Part shown: one piece after another, positions 35,220 through 41,920 of the stretch | Layout of the letters: the number at the start of each line of letters is the position of its first letter | How positions within the stretch are numbered: the stretch's first letter is position 1 | Origin: Myoxocephalus aenaeus | Lineage: Eukaryota > Chordata > Actinopteri > Perciformes > Cottidae | NCBI GenBank assembly: GCA_038501785.1 | Contig: JBAMJR010000082.1 | Span: 882,982-946,981, forward strand | DNA: 64,000 bases | Reading direction: 5' to 3' | Translations under genes and position numbers: made by a program | The notes under the pieces: generated by a model | Databases searched by the model: none | Seen by the model: only the letters and a program-made list of their open reading frames with translations | Told to the model about the DNA's origin: nothing

Positions 35220-38200
35220 TACTTTTTAGCCTCAAGCTGCCCGACATCCCGATAAAGATGACCGTGCGAACTGTTCAACCCTCTCTCACCTCTCTCAGCC
35301 AGCTCTCCTCTCTGCACAAAGCCCACTCGCTGAGGAGGAAGAAGAGGAGGAACATGCTGGCCATCTTCGGTTTCCGTAGAAACCGCAGCCAAACGCTGTC
35401 CAATCAGGGGCCGGAGTCCGAGGCCGAGGTCTACGGAGACGGGTGTCACTTTGTTGCTACGGCGCCCTCGGGGTTCGTGTGCGCACAAACACAACACTCA
35501 TTTAGAAAAGGTGTATGCACCAGATCTGAGGCTTTTTTTTCAAACGATTTATATAAATCAGCTGAATTTTGAATGTGGAGACGGTGATGCACATATTTTT
35601 AGATTCAGCGTGACTCACACTTCCTGAGGATGTCGTTATCTCCGATCCCATTGTGGCTCACACTCTTGCATAAATCCGCTTAGAAATCATAGAAGAAGAC
35701 AAAACGTTCCTTTTAACTTCAGAACTTGCCTGAGAAAATTGCCACGTTTAAAAAAAAAAAAGATTTCTTCAGTATCAAAGCACTCCAGTGGCAACACTGC
35801 AACAATAATCTGATAATATCGCATTCGGCATAATAGTACCAATTTGTCAGACTTTGAAAACACCTGCATTCGATAAAAATATCATTTTCTTTCCATATTC
35901 TACTGCACGGCTACGCATTTCTCTCCTCCGTCAGCAGCTCTAAACTTCATAAACACTGCGACAAATATCGCTCCTAAATCTCCTTAAATCCCCTTGTTGA
36001 CACGAGAAATGTCCGAGAGCTGCCAAAGAGCTGGCGGGCCGATGCCGGCGAGTGTGCACAGATGTAGCCGAGAGCCGGCGGCTCCGATGCTGGATCCCGT
36101 CAGCCGAGCGACTATAGAGATGAACTGCTGCATGTCAAACACGGATTAGGACGCCAAGATGGCCGATTTCTGCCAGCAAAGAAAGATACTTCTTAATTAC
36201 ACTGTTCTCCGAGATAACTTAATTCTGCGTTTTTGAATCTGTGGACAGATCGTGCAGCCATAACATCTTCAGTGTCTCTTTCAGGACGGCCACAGAGAAC
36301 GTGTACACGCTCCTGCAGCCTCCGAGGTCCGCTGCCAGAGCCGGATCCCCCGGCGAAGGGGCTGATGGGAAAATGAACGACCACCAGGGGAAAAATACTC
36401 TCATTTTGAGTCCGCCGCCGCCGCCGCCGCCGCCGCCGGTGCCGGGCGTCCCTCTCTCGGGCGCGGGAGGAAACAAACACCCCTTTTATTCTCCCAGAGA
36501 GGTAAAGTCAGTGTGACCCGCCCAACCATCGAAACCCTAAAAAACTGCCCAGTAATTTATGTTTCAAGGGACACACATTTTCTCCTGGATGGCAGCTTGA
36601 AACAGTTTAAACTTGGTTAACGTCCTGAATTTAAGCTCTAACAAGAAAAGCTACGGAAATATTTGGTTAGGTTGAGGCAACAAAGGTACTTTAATATGCT
36701 TAGTAAAAAAAACATCATTGTTTTACCTAAAAGGACTACGAAATTAAAACAAAAATGCAACAAGAGTACCTTTTTAGGTTGAGGCAACACGAGTACTTTG
36801 GTAGGTTGAGGCAACAAGAGTACCTTTTTAGGTTGAGGCACCAATAGTACCTTTTTAGGTTGAGGCACCAAGAGTACCTTTTTAGGTTGAGGCAACACGA
36901 GTACTTTGGTAGGTTGAGGCAACAAGAGTACTTTTTTAGGTTGAGGCACCAAGAGTACCTTTTTAGGTTGAGGCACCAAGAGTACCTTTTTAGGTTGAGG
37001 CAACAAGAGTACCTTTTTAGGTTGAGGCACCAAGAGTACCTTTTTAGGTTGAGGCACCAAGAGTACCTTTTTAGGTTGAGGCAACACGAGTACTTTGGTA
37101 GGTTGAGGCAACAAGAGTACTTTTTTAGGTTGAGGCACCAAGAGTACCTTTTTAGGTTGAGGCACCAAGAGTACTTTTTTAGGTTGAGGCAACAAGAGTA
37201 CCTTTTTAGGTTGAGGCAACACGAGTACTTTGGTAGGTTGAGGCAACAAGAGTACTTTTTTAGGTTGAGGCAACAAGAGTACCTTTTTAGGTTGAGGCAA
37301 CAAGAGTACCTTTTTAGGTTGAGGCAACACGAGTACTTTGGTAGGTTGAGGTAACAAGAGTACTTTTTTAGGTTGAGGAAACAAAAGTACTATGTGATTA
37401 TGTTTAGGCAACTATGAGGACTTCCTTCAACTCATTTAAAACTTGATCAAAGACAAATTACGTTTCCCCCAAAAAATAAAATTCTCAGTCACGTTTTCTT
37501 GCACAGGAACGTGATGTTCGGGAGACCCAGGTCCGGACCCGCCACAAGCATCCACCGTTCCTAGAGGTTCCCCCCGGGTGCGATCTTCTCCTTTGACCTC
37601 TTCTTGTTGTGTTTTCAGCTGAAATCAGAGGCGGACGCCGTGTTTGAACACCCGCTAGAATCGGACGAGTTCTGGGCGGACGACAAGCAGAGGACAACGG
37701 AGACGCTGCATCCAGCGAGGACGACGGAGAGGCCATCGGACCGGTACTGGACCGAGAGCAGACACCTGGACCGGCAGTGGACCGTCGACAGGCACACCCA
37801 GCGGCAGATCGACAGGAAGATAGAGAGACAGTGGATGGGCGGCAGGCAGATAGACAGGTCGTGGTCGGAGCACAGGCCGGCGGACGCACCGGCGGACAAT
37901 CAGTGGACTGAGGGCAGACCGGCGAGCCGGAGGACAGACAGACAAGGGCAGCTGCTTCTTTTGGCTCAAAGGCCACTGCCTCCGTACCCGTCGGACAGGA
38001 CGCCCTCGCCGAAGCAGGAAACGGATCCCCTGAAGAGCGCAGAGTTGGCTTTGGCGACTTCGGCAACTTTGGCATCTTCGGCGGCTTCGGACTGGCATCA
38101 GCAGGACGCGCAGGGGGACAGACAAATGTGTCCCGACGCCAGCGGAGGGTTCACGGAGGGACGGAGGAGCAGCGGTGGAGGACGAGCTGCTCCCGGTGCA

Positions 38201-40151
38201 TCTAAACCCGATCCCCCGCCGCAAAGCAGCAAACCCAACATGTCCAAACTGAGGCCGAGGCATCGCCTCGAGAGCTCAGACGCTCTACCAGGTAACCCGC
38301 TGTCTGTCCGCCACATTCAGAAAGGACCTTTTATACCTTTGCAGGTGACAGTGACTTCTTTTTTGATTCGTAGGTACAGAGGAGGAAGGAGACGTAGAGA
38401 AAGATCCTGGGAAGATGGAAAAGAAAGAGAGAGAAAAAAGAAGAGACTCGGAGGGTCATCCTCCTCCGATTCCAGAAAAGGTGTGCATTTAATGTTCTGT
38501 GTAAAAAAGAATATATCAATATATATTGATGTACTGTAAACGTTGGGTTACAAGCCGCCCCTATGGACGATCAGTGACCCCGCTGTAGCAAGCTAGTAGC
38601 AGCGCTAGCTAGCGCTGCTGCTACTGTCCGCGTCCCCTCTGCCCAAGTCGGGTGTCGAGCCTGGTCCCGCTACCTTCGGTGTTTTTCGGGGAGCTAGCGG
38701 AAGTTAGCGGAGAGCTAGCGGAAGTTAGTGGGGAAGTAACGGAGCGCTAGCAGGAGCCCCAGCTGGCTACAGCGGGGAGCTAACGGGGACCCTGACCGAA
38801 GATAGTAGCAGCTCGTAACCCAACGTTTACGGTACTGCTTTGTGCAATTACTGTAAATCTAGAGCAAATATGCCAGTTGCAATAATAATGATTTGTTCGT
38901 GTTTTTTTTCTTTCTGGTACACACACAATAAAACAGCCAAAGACGTCCTTGTATGCGATTTTTCCAAAAGAATCAGCCAATGAGAGGAGCTTGCCTCCTC
39001 CTCCTGTGCCACCTCCGGTTCACAAGCCTGTGTACGGATTACCAGACAGAGCTGCAAGTCAAGGTAACTCTAATTATGAGAAACGTGTGTTTTTTTTCTC
39101 AGCGACTGTCTGACTTTGATATCACAGTTAATGGGTTGCTTTTTTGCTCAAGATCTTATTTGGTGATAACCAGGTGCAGATAAACAGCTCAACTCCCAGA
39201 AAACCTTTAATGAATATGAATATTTGGTTGCCTGTCGAGAGTTAGATGAGAGGAACTCATGTTTACAATGTTTACTAAGGAATAAATCAAGAGAGAAGTA
39301 GAGTGATTTTCTATAGACTTCTATACAACCAGAGGAGTCGCTTCGTGGTGGTCAGTGGAGAGAAAGCAGCTTTAACATATGAAGCATATACTTCTATACA
39401 ACCAGAGGAGTCGCCCCCTGGTGGTCAGTAGAGAGAATGCAGCTTTAACACATGGAGGATAGACTTCTATACAACCAGAGGAGTCGCCCCCTGGTGATCA
39501 ATAGAGAGAATGCAGCGTTAACACATGAAGGATAGATTTCTATACAACCAGAGGAGTCGCCCCCTGGTGGTCAATAGAGAGAATGCAGCGTTAACACATG
39601 AAGGATAGACTTCTATACAACCAGAGGAGTCGCCCCCTAGTGGTCAGTAGAGAGAATGCAGGTTAAGGCGCTTAAACCGGCATTGGCTTCGCTTTTCAGA
39701 AGTTGAGATATCTTGAAAATATCTAACCCTGGTGTTCCTCATCACACTTAAACTAATGTGTCTTTCACACCTGTTCAGGTGAGGAAGGACTGCGACCTCA
39801 GGCTCCAGTGAAACCACAGAGGAACCGAAAGGCCATGTCTTGTGACACAGGTGCCACTCGTCTTTTCTCCCATCACAGTACACACACAATTATTAACCTA
39901 CACCCCGTATATTCATGCTGGGAATTCATGTACATACGTTTATCTGTGTGCAAAAGCGTCTGTATCTAACTGTTAATTTGTGTTTTCTCTGTGTGTGTTT
40001 TTTTTTGTCCTCACTGAACTCAGGCACTGACAGGGAAAGCCCTAATAACGTTGAGAAGCCCCCAAATCGCAAACCCCCTGTGAAAAAACCTAGACTACCC
40101 CAAAACAGAAATAAGTCACTGGACTTGTCTGGTACACGTCTCTGTTTTTTA

Positions 40152-40184
<33 letters not shown>

Positions 40185-40344
40185 ATTCTTTCCTGCACAT
40201 TTCTACACGATGTGAACTGATACTCGTATTGATCGGCCACTGATATATATTGGGGTTTTTTTTGGGCTTGATGATCAGTTTCCTGTCCTCTTCTGTTTTA
40301 TAGACAGCCTTGACTCAGCCTCCGGTCACAGCGAGCTGTTGTGA
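9649..40344 (+). CDS. carmil3: carmil3: capping protein regulator and myosin 1 linker 3 (40 coding exons)
   Basis: CARMIL proteins bind actin capping protein at the plasma membrane, weaken its hold on filament barbed ends and so promote actin assembly. CARMIL3 is mainly neural in mammals. I traced 40 coding exons whose phases all agree, giving 4614 nt and about 1537 residues, against about 1370 for human CARMIL3. Domains: PH region ~20-160, LRRs ~235-661, helical dimerisation ~662-898, CPI ~959-979, CSI ~983-1008, and a proline/basic tail to a stop at 40342-40344. Blocks such as GGFSETYAALCDYNG, EEVQWDVDTIYH, FNLLDFSHLESRDLA, GAKMLSKALQIN and DISQAYRSAPERTE match CARMIL3 better than CARMIL1 or CARMIL2 as recalled. 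The downstream Maf/NRL gene agrees with mammalian synteny. The main doubts are the exon 29 acceptor, the exon 33 donor and the exon 1 start. The tail is longer than in human. Confidence 0.92.
9730..10345. promoter_or_regulatory. CpG-rich island at the 5' end of carmil3
   Basis: A stretch dense in CG dinucleotides (GCGCGTGCCCGTGCCCGTGC, CGCATCGGACGGCGCGCGGG, GCGCGCGCGC) begins within intron 1 directly after exon 1. It includes a poly-C run of about 17 near 9823-9839. This is consistent with a CpG-island promoter around exon 1. No TATA box was assigned. The CpG count was judged by eye. Confidence 0.55.
10373..10431. repeat. (TG)n microsatellite, carmil3 intron 1
   Basis: About 29 TG units, followed by a short AT-rich stretch. 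Confidence 0.95.
11211..11262. repeat. (TA)n microsatellite, carmil3 intron 1
   Basis: About 26 TA units, uninterrupted. Confidence 0.95.
11565..11730 (+). mobile_element. Tail-only fragment of the CTCF-unit element
   Basis: AGAGACCATGAAGCAGGG...GCTTTAGGGGCGGGGCCTAC and CACTTCCTGTTCACTGGTTG match the tail of the element at 8820-9010, but the 73-bp units are absent. It ends next to the twin palindromes at 11731-11806. Confidence 0.65.
11731..11806. repeat. Two adjacent perfect palindromes with 1-nt centres
   Basis: 11731-11747 (TTCTCATGAACGACGAG) is exactly complementary to 11749-11765 around a single A. 11766-11785 (ATTGGGACTTTCGGGCGTAG) is exactly complementary to 11787-11806, again around a single A. 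The two hairpins abut and end 53 bp before carmil3 exon 2. Confidence 0.95.
11860..17481 (+). CDS. carmil3: carmil3 exons 2-6: PH-domain region
   Basis: Exons at 11860-11954, 16003-16053, 16148-16207, 17144-17265 and 17387-17481 encode about residues 20-160. Visible motifs are RKIIDRSSIKFVHGIKLDAK, KTEDRILVLTTWRLYFLAPK, VPAKIENTFNFLEIRAL, and HLNHVVGHINFALSRIF followed by a Ser-rich linker (SDSDLSEGSRKYSPSSETSV). This is the non-canonical PH domain through which CARMILs bind membrane. The (V/A)LT(T/S)WRL and FLEIRA motifs match the family. Introns 1 and 2 are the longest in the 5' half. Confidence 0.88.
12174..12214 (+). repeat. Poly-G / G-run tract in carmil3 intron 2
   Basis: Runs GGGGGGG, GGGGGG and a long G stretch of about 14 lie close together, interrupted by TATGGT and TGTG. 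This could form a G-quadruplex in the plus-strand transcript. Confidence 0.85.
12396..12467. repeat. (CA)n microsatellite, carmil3 intron 2
   Basis: About 36 CA units, uninterrupted. Confidence 0.95.
12642..12712. repeat. (AT)n microsatellite, carmil3 intron 2
   Basis: About 34 AT units. Confidence 0.95.
13660..13920 (+). mobile_element. Dispersed teleost repeat (unassigned family), carmil3 intron 2
   Basis: Contains GTGGGTTCCCTCCGGGTTCT, CCTCCCACAGTCCAAAGAGG, GATGGACTGGCCATCTGTCC and CAGCTGGGATCGGCTCCAGC...CCCCGACCCTGAATAGG. This series is recalled as a very common interspersed repeat of fish. No coding capacity. Confidence 0.65.
14760..15725. repeat. Duplicated ~160-bp block, carmil3 intron 2
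   Basis: AAAACTTCCATCAGCTTTGA...AAAAAGATCTC(G/T)CACTTCAGAACCGCAGAAATT...GCCATCGTAACACATGG occurs at about 14780-14920 and again at about 15575-15710. A further direct repeat, TCTCAAATGCCACGTGCACGTCC, is at about 15511 and 15718. The block between the copies looks like sequence carried along in the duplication. Confidence 0.75.
16640..16935. mobile_element. Dispersed teleost repeat with AACGATTAGTCGA ends, carmil3 intron 4
   Basis: Starts GCAACGATTAGTCGACTCATC and ends CAGATACAGAAAGTCATCGTTAGTTTCAGCCCT, with CATCACCTTGGGATGGACATG inside. This resembles a widespread fish interspersed repeat whose ends read GGGCTGAAAC...ACGATTA. Non-coding. Confidence 0.55.
17594..17762. mobile_element. Palindromic MITE, TIR TATGGAAGCCCGT, carmil3 intron 6
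   Basis: The terminal inverted repeats TATGGAAGCCCGTTCC and GCGGATACGGGCTTCCATA enclose ATCTCATAATTTTGACTTTTTATCTCAT-type words present in both orientations. The sequence GAAGCGCATGCGCAC sits at the centre. No ORF. A longer relative is at 41283-41590. Confidence 0.75.
17922..18387 (+). CDS. carmil3: carmil3 exons 7-9: linker between PH and LRR regions
   Basis: Exons at 17922-17992, 18147-18220 and 18312-18387 encode about residues 161-234: GGFSETYAALCDYNGISCKE, EVQWDVDTIYHSQDSREFNL, LDFSHLESRDLAVIVASMAY and NTWFTKLYCKDLRI. This is the most conserved block of the family and was the main basis for the CARMIL3 call. Splice sites are CAG acceptors with GTAAGA, GTGAGA and GTGAGT donors. Confidence 0.93.
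18750..28526 (+). CDS. carmil3: carmil3 exons 10-23: leucine-rich-repeat region
   Basis: Exons: 18750-18838, 20094-20188, 20283-20369, 21825-21934, 22846-22923, 23023-23099, 23615-23719, 23809-23878, 26380-26461, 26618-26714, 26949-27003, 27742-27914, 27997-28065, 28433-28526 (about residues 235-661). Repeats with LxxLxLxxNxL pattern are clear: LEEITLENAGL, IHSLNLAHNSL, LRLLNLSKTSL, LLHLDLSKNPG, LVHLDLSGTD, LSFLNLSKNS, INDLHLDISGCE, IGTLDMSDNG, LKHLFLGKN, LQSLSLADSRL, LKKVDLSGNSMEDIGAKM. The region ends in FTLQYMPLPLSDISQAYRSA, as in CARMIL3. Exon 13 has a weak GTCAGG donor and exon 16 a GTAGCC donor. Several acceptors abut simple repeats (exons 13, 14, 19, 23). Confidence 0.92.
19090..19998 (+). 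repeat. ~21-bp minisatellite, carmil3 intron 10
   Basis: From about 19480 to 19998, units of AAAGTCATGGAAATTTGGTTT or AAAGTCATGGAAATTTTGGTG are repeated roughly 24 times, with short AAAAGTCATGG insertions. It appears to have grown from the adjoining dispersed repeat at about 19095-19180 (GTCATGGAAAACCTGGAAAA...TTCCAGGCTTGGAAAAGTC), which contains the same words and resembles a common fish repeat. Confidence 0.85.
20560..21350 (-). mobile_element. CTCF-unit element, array C (6 units, minus orientation), carmil3 intron 12
   Basis: The tail sequence (GACCTGTCAATCACCTTGTA, GCCCCGCCCCTAAAGCGTCC, TTTACTAAATGAACATCATG) is followed by six 73-bp units at 20885-21350. Minus-strand cores are mostly CCACCAGGGGG(C/T)G; one unit has CCACCAGGCGG. 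The same element, in opposite orientation, is array B. Confidence 0.8.
21776..21822. repeat. (TC)n tract forming the exon 13 polypyrimidine tract
   Basis: About 23 TC units end directly in the AG acceptor of carmil3 exon 13 (exon from 21825). The microsatellite is the polypyrimidine tract. Confidence 0.9.
22002..22842 (+). repeat. ~840-bp pure pyrimidine (CTT/CTC)n tract, carmil3 intron 13
   Basis: An almost uninterrupted C/T-only strand made of TTC and TCC triplets in alternating blocks, with rare G (for example TCCTTGTTCTTC). It fills nearly all of intron 13 (21935-22845) and ends in the exon 14 acceptor. The many long reading frames (SSSPPP, FFFSSS, EEEKKK) are artefacts. Confidence 0.95.
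23945..24612 (+). mobile_element. CTCF-unit element, array D (8 units, plus orientation), carmil3 intron 17
   Basis: Eight 73-bp units carry CCACCAGGGGGCG, CCGCCAGGGGGCG or CCACCAGGCGGCG cores, followed by a truncated tail to about 24612. It is the largest array in the window and begins about 65 bp after carmil3 exon 17. Confidence 0.85.
24613..25700. other. carmil3 intron 17, unannotated AT-rich stretch
   Basis: No exon, RNA gene or recognisable element was seen. The sequence is AT-rich, with a small direct repeat (TTAATAGATATTATTTGA twice near 25060-25095). Confidence 0.5.
25703..26042. mobile_element. TA-flanked GCTAGC-rich fold-back element, copy 3, carmil3 intron 17
   Basis: The ends TACCGTAAAAGTTGGGTTAC and ACCCGACTTTTACGTTA enclose repeated GCTAGCTAGCAGCAGC. 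The right end is slightly degraded. It has the same interior order as copy 1 (GTCCCCTCTGCCCAAGTCGG, TCCCGCTACCTTCGGTGG). Flanking TA on both sides. No ORF. Confidence 0.8.
26546..26611 (+). repeat. (TG)n tract at carmil3 exon 19 acceptor
   Basis: About 33 TG units end in TCGACAG, the exon 19 acceptor (exon from 26618). No conventional polypyrimidine tract lies between the repeat and the AG. Confidence 0.9.
26743..26788 (+). repeat. (TG)n microsatellite, carmil3 intron 19
   Basis: About 23 TG units start some 28 bp after the exon 19 donor, so exon 19 has a UG repeat on each side. Confidence 0.9.
28966..30123 (+). CDS. carmil3: carmil3 exons 24-29: helical dimerisation region
   Basis: Exons: 28966-29064, 29144-29266, 29355-29468, 29553-29728, 29845-29932 and 30013-30123 (about residues 662-898). 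Motifs: IQRSLVRNNQTQRFSQRQAL, RLHQGLVTSTAEQVMERLCV, LYPSLCELAHVLSVDGPVRQ, ELQVIVDSMVSLCRELCPLS, EVKLSVVSYLTNSIVDQILQ, and an acidic DSLDITDEELSTSI end. They align with CARMIL3 helices recalled as DGPVRQRLES, KELQVILESMVSL and DEVKLSVVTYLTSSIVDEIL. The helices form the antiparallel dimer that also contacts membrane. The exon 29 acceptor may instead be at 30003, adding residues TRQ; the shorter form fits the human sequence without a gap. Confidence 0.9.
30124..31650. other. carmil3 intron 29
   Basis: A 1.5-kb intron. Apart from the LINE fragment at 30620-30930, no feature was recognised. Confidence 0.6.
30620..30930 (-). pseudogene. LINE ORF2 C-terminal fragment, carmil3 intron 29
   Basis: The minus strand encodes TTVWYAAATAEDK, GRLQRVIRAAEKVIGWN and DPSHHGHGF in different frames. 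These resemble the C-terminal region of a common fish non-LTR retrotransposon (reverse-transcriptase protein, recalled as VWYAAATAEDKARLQRVVRS...). Frameshifts between the pieces mark it as dead. Confidence 0.7.
31651..32200 (+). CDS. carmil3: carmil3 exons 30-31: basic segment and CPI motif
   Basis: Exon 30 (31651-31717) encodes DTIAIKKRSSRTRRIRPVST, matching the CARMIL3 segment recalled as DTMAIKKQKRCRKIRPVSAF. Exon 31 (32016-32200) encodes a Ser/Pro linker, SWEGLSELPTLG, then LHHVTRVRPRPPRRHKGGHV followed by P. The latter fits the capping-protein interaction (CPI) consensus L-x-H-x-T-x-x-R-P-(K/R)-x6-P at about residues 959-979. This short peptide wraps around capping protein and lowers its affinity for barbed ends. 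Exon 31 ends on a strong GTAAGG donor. Confidence 0.9.
32281..33130 (+). repeat. (ATCT)n tetranucleotide repeat, carmil3 intron 31
   Basis: Long ATCT runs are separated by AACGTATCT, AACATATCT and TAGCGTATCT interruptions. Higher-order blocks such as TAGCGTATCTATTGTATCTATC recur. It occupies most of intron 31. Confidence 0.95.
33329..33418 (+). repeat. (TG)n tract at carmil3 exon 32 acceptor
   Basis: About 44 TG units run straight into the GTGTGCAG acceptor of exon 32 (exon from 33422). No other polypyrimidine tract is present. Confidence 0.92.
33422..33501 (+). CDS. carmil3: carmil3 exon 32: CSI motif
   Basis: An 80-nt exon, phase 0 to phase 2, encoding HCSENGGISPLDDGLPDFYT then KRVLPD. 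It matches the CARMIL-specific interaction (CSI) motif, recalled in human CARMIL3 as LDEGLEDFFSRRVL. CSI acts with CPI to bind capping protein. Its length is not a multiple of three, so skipping would shift the frame of the whole proline-rich tail. The acceptor directly follows a long TG repeat; the donor is GTAAGA. Confidence 0.88.
33502..35229. other. carmil3 intron 32
   Basis: A 1.7-kb intron with no recognisable element except a short (AAT)n tract at 35190-35220 just before exon 33. Confidence 0.6.
35230..40344 (+). CDS. carmil3: carmil3 exons 33-40: basic and proline-rich C-terminal tail
   Basis: Exons: 35230-35472 (donor could be at 35443), 36285-36501, 37619-38291, 38374-38480, 38937-39063, 39779-39850, 40024-40131, 40304-40344. 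Exon 33 has MTVRTVQPSLTSL and RRKKRRNMLAIFGFRRNRSQ, matching the CARMIL3 segment recalled as LRTVRPGL...KKRRRGLFHFRRPRS. Exon 34 carries a nine-proline run. Exon 35 (673 nt) is an unusually large charged exon with Trp-containing repeats. Exons 37-39 hold PPPPVPPPVHKPVY and KPPNRKPPVKKPRLP, probable SH3/profilin ligands. The protein ends DSLDSASGHSELL, stop TGA. Human CARMIL3 also ends in a proline-rich region but is shorter. Confidence 0.83.
36650..37392. repeat. 27-bp minisatellite, carmil3 intron 34
   Basis: About 27 units of TTTTTAGGTTGAGGCAACAA plus GAGTACC, with ordered variants (ACACGAGTACTTTGGTAGG and CACCAAGAGTACC). Because 27 is a multiple of three and the unit lacks stops in two frames, it yields long reading frames on both strands (RLRQQEYLF and LPQPKKVLL). 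These are not genes. Confidence 0.95.
38532..38834. mobile_element. TA-flanked GCTAGC-rich fold-back element, copy 4, carmil3 intron 36
   Basis: The ends TACTGTAAACGTTGGGTTAC and GTAACCCAACGTTTACGGTA are inverted repeats. The interior has AGCTAGTAGCAGCGCTAGC and GTCCCCTCTGCCCAAGTCGG as in copy 3. Both ends carry the same AACGTT variant of the arm, suggesting the arms co-evolve or were converted. TA flanks both ends. Confidence 0.8.
39230..39662 (-). mobile_element. CTCF-unit element, array E (5 units, minus orientation), carmil3 intron 37
   Basis: A short tail (CTCATGTTTACAATGTTTAC) is followed by five 73-bp units with minus-strand cores CCACCACGAAG (diverged), CCACCAGGGGG, TCACCAGGGGG, CCACCAGGGGG and CCACTAGGGGG. 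Confidence 0.8.
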
Positions 40345-41115
40345 TGCCCGGGAAGAAAGAAGAAGAAAAAAGATTCACCCACCGACGCTGTCCGACCCGA
40401 AACGGTCATGACAACTGTGCAGAAGAAGAAGAAGAAGAAGAAGAAGAAGAAGACATACGAGGAGGGGAGAGTCAGAGAGAAAATGTCAGACAGACATCAT
40501 AAAGCATTATTCACCCGCTTCTGTTGAAACGCTCACTTCCCTTAAAGCGACAGTACCGATGTTTATAAGTGTGTCTGTATGAGCTTCTTCTGCAGAGTCA
40601 GAGTATTGTGAGACTTTAGTTTAGTTTTAGGAGCGAACCTCATAGAAACACACTTCTAAACATGCAAACTCTCCCTTTAGTGTCACGTTCCTCCCTCTTC
40701 ACACAGACTGTCTCTGCTTTCCCCGTCACACGGAAAACTCTTTTTGTGGCTCCCGTATTTTAAACAGTATTTGCTACTTTAGAAAAAACCCAAATGATCA
40801 TTGTCTTTTCTTCGTGACGGTGGAGTGTCGGCGCGTCGTGGCTTTGCTAGACAGAAAGAAAAGATAAAAAGAGGAAAAAAAAAACGTCTTTATTAGAATG
40901 TGATTTCTTAAAATCTGCGACTGCATTTCTGACTGCTGATACAGTCGATCGCCTTGGTTGAAACTTGAAAATGAGTTGCTTCTTATCAGATGAAACTTGA
41001 TGATTTATATCTAGTTTTGCTTTCAGGAACTGAAAGGTAATATATTTTATAGAGAAAAATAAATATTATGTATGAGCACCCTCACTGTATGAATAAAACA
41101 CTACTGGAAAACTAC
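40345..41115 (+). other. carmil3: carmil3 3' UTR and polyadenylation signal
   Basis: Non-coding sequence after the stop, with a (GAA)n tract near 40424-40451. AATAAA hexamers lie at 41058-41063 and 41092-41097 (in GTATGAATAAAACAC). The second is the more likely end of the transcript. The exact cleavage site cannot be seen. Confidence 0.6.
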
Positions 41116-41282
41116 CGTGACTCTTGCTGTGGCTGTTACCGTTAGCTTGCGTTAGCTTCGTTAGTGTTTGTTAGCTCAAACAGGAGGTGGTTTCTCCTGT
41201 GCAGTTAGATGAATCACGTCACATTAAATGTATTGTTTCATAAAATGTTAACAATTAAAATGATTTAGGAGATGCCGCTTAT

Positions 41283-41590
41283 ACAATGGGGCCCATTTTC
41301 GCTAGTAAAAGAAAAGAATAGGATGAAAATGTAGCTGTGAAAATGAATATATCCCCATGGTAGATCATATTTATGAGATACAAAGTCATAATTAAGAGAT
41401 AGATAGTCGAAATTTCATTCTATCTCATAATTATGACTTTTTATCTCATAATTTCGACTTTCTTTCTCATATGTATGACCTACCATGGGGATATATTTAT
41501 TATCACAGCTACATTTTCATCATTTTTTTTTTTTTTACGAGTGGAAATGGGCTTCCATAATTATTTATAATGGAAGCCTATTTCCACCAG
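41283..41590. mobile_element. Large palindromic MITE with ~21-bp internal units
   Basis: The left arm AATGGGGCCCATTTTCGCTA...GATGAAAATGTAGCTGTGA...ATATCCCCATGGTAG is mirrored by CTACCATGGGGATATATTTA...TCACAGCTACATTTTCATC...GAAATGGGCTTCCAT. The core has TATCTCATAATTATGACTTT repeats in both orientations. An extra TAATGGAAGCC follows at 41568. It shares ends and core words with 17594-17762. Non-coding. Confidence 0.75.
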
Positions 41591-41880
41591 ATATTTGGGC
41601 TTCGTATAAATATTTCTAAGAGACTCACACAGGTGCTAATAGAAGAAATGATGGCAACATTTTAAATGAAAAAGGATTTTGAGCAGATATGGACGTACAT
41701 ATGTGTAATTTCAGAGGGAAATATTGTACTTTTTTACTGCACTTTATTTATCTGACAGCTTTATTTAATGTACTAATTAAGATGTTTATGAAGAGTTTGA
41801 CTATGAGAGCAACTTCTTAAAAAAAATCGTTTTCATGGCTCATGATTTGTTGATTTTCCATTTAATTATTTTAATGTCTT

Positions 41881-41882
41881 TT

Positions 41883-41916
<34 letters not shown>
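41881..41916. repeat. (TA)n microsatellite
   Basis: About 17 TA units in the carmil3-nrl intergenic region. Confidence 0.9.

Positions 41917-41920
<4 letters not shown>

Noticed and set aside
35258..35572. Extension of carmil3 exon 33 to the end of its ORF at 35572
   Set aside because: The next exon requires a phase 2 junction. A GTTCGT donor at 35473 (or GTGTCA at 35443) fits, while the AAAAG|GTGTAT site at 35510 would break phase.
36638..37411. Repeat protein LPQPKKVLL or RLRQQEYLF
   Set aside because: It is a 27-bp minisatellite read in frame on each strand; it sits inside an intron with no splice signals or start context.
9649..40344. Assignment as carmil1 or carmil2
   Set aside because: The GGFSETYAALCDYNG, YHSQD-REFNLLDFSHLESRD, DTIAIKKR...IRPVS and nrl-linked position agree with CARMIL3 as recalled; CARMIL1 has GGFSQMYACVCDWLG at the same place.
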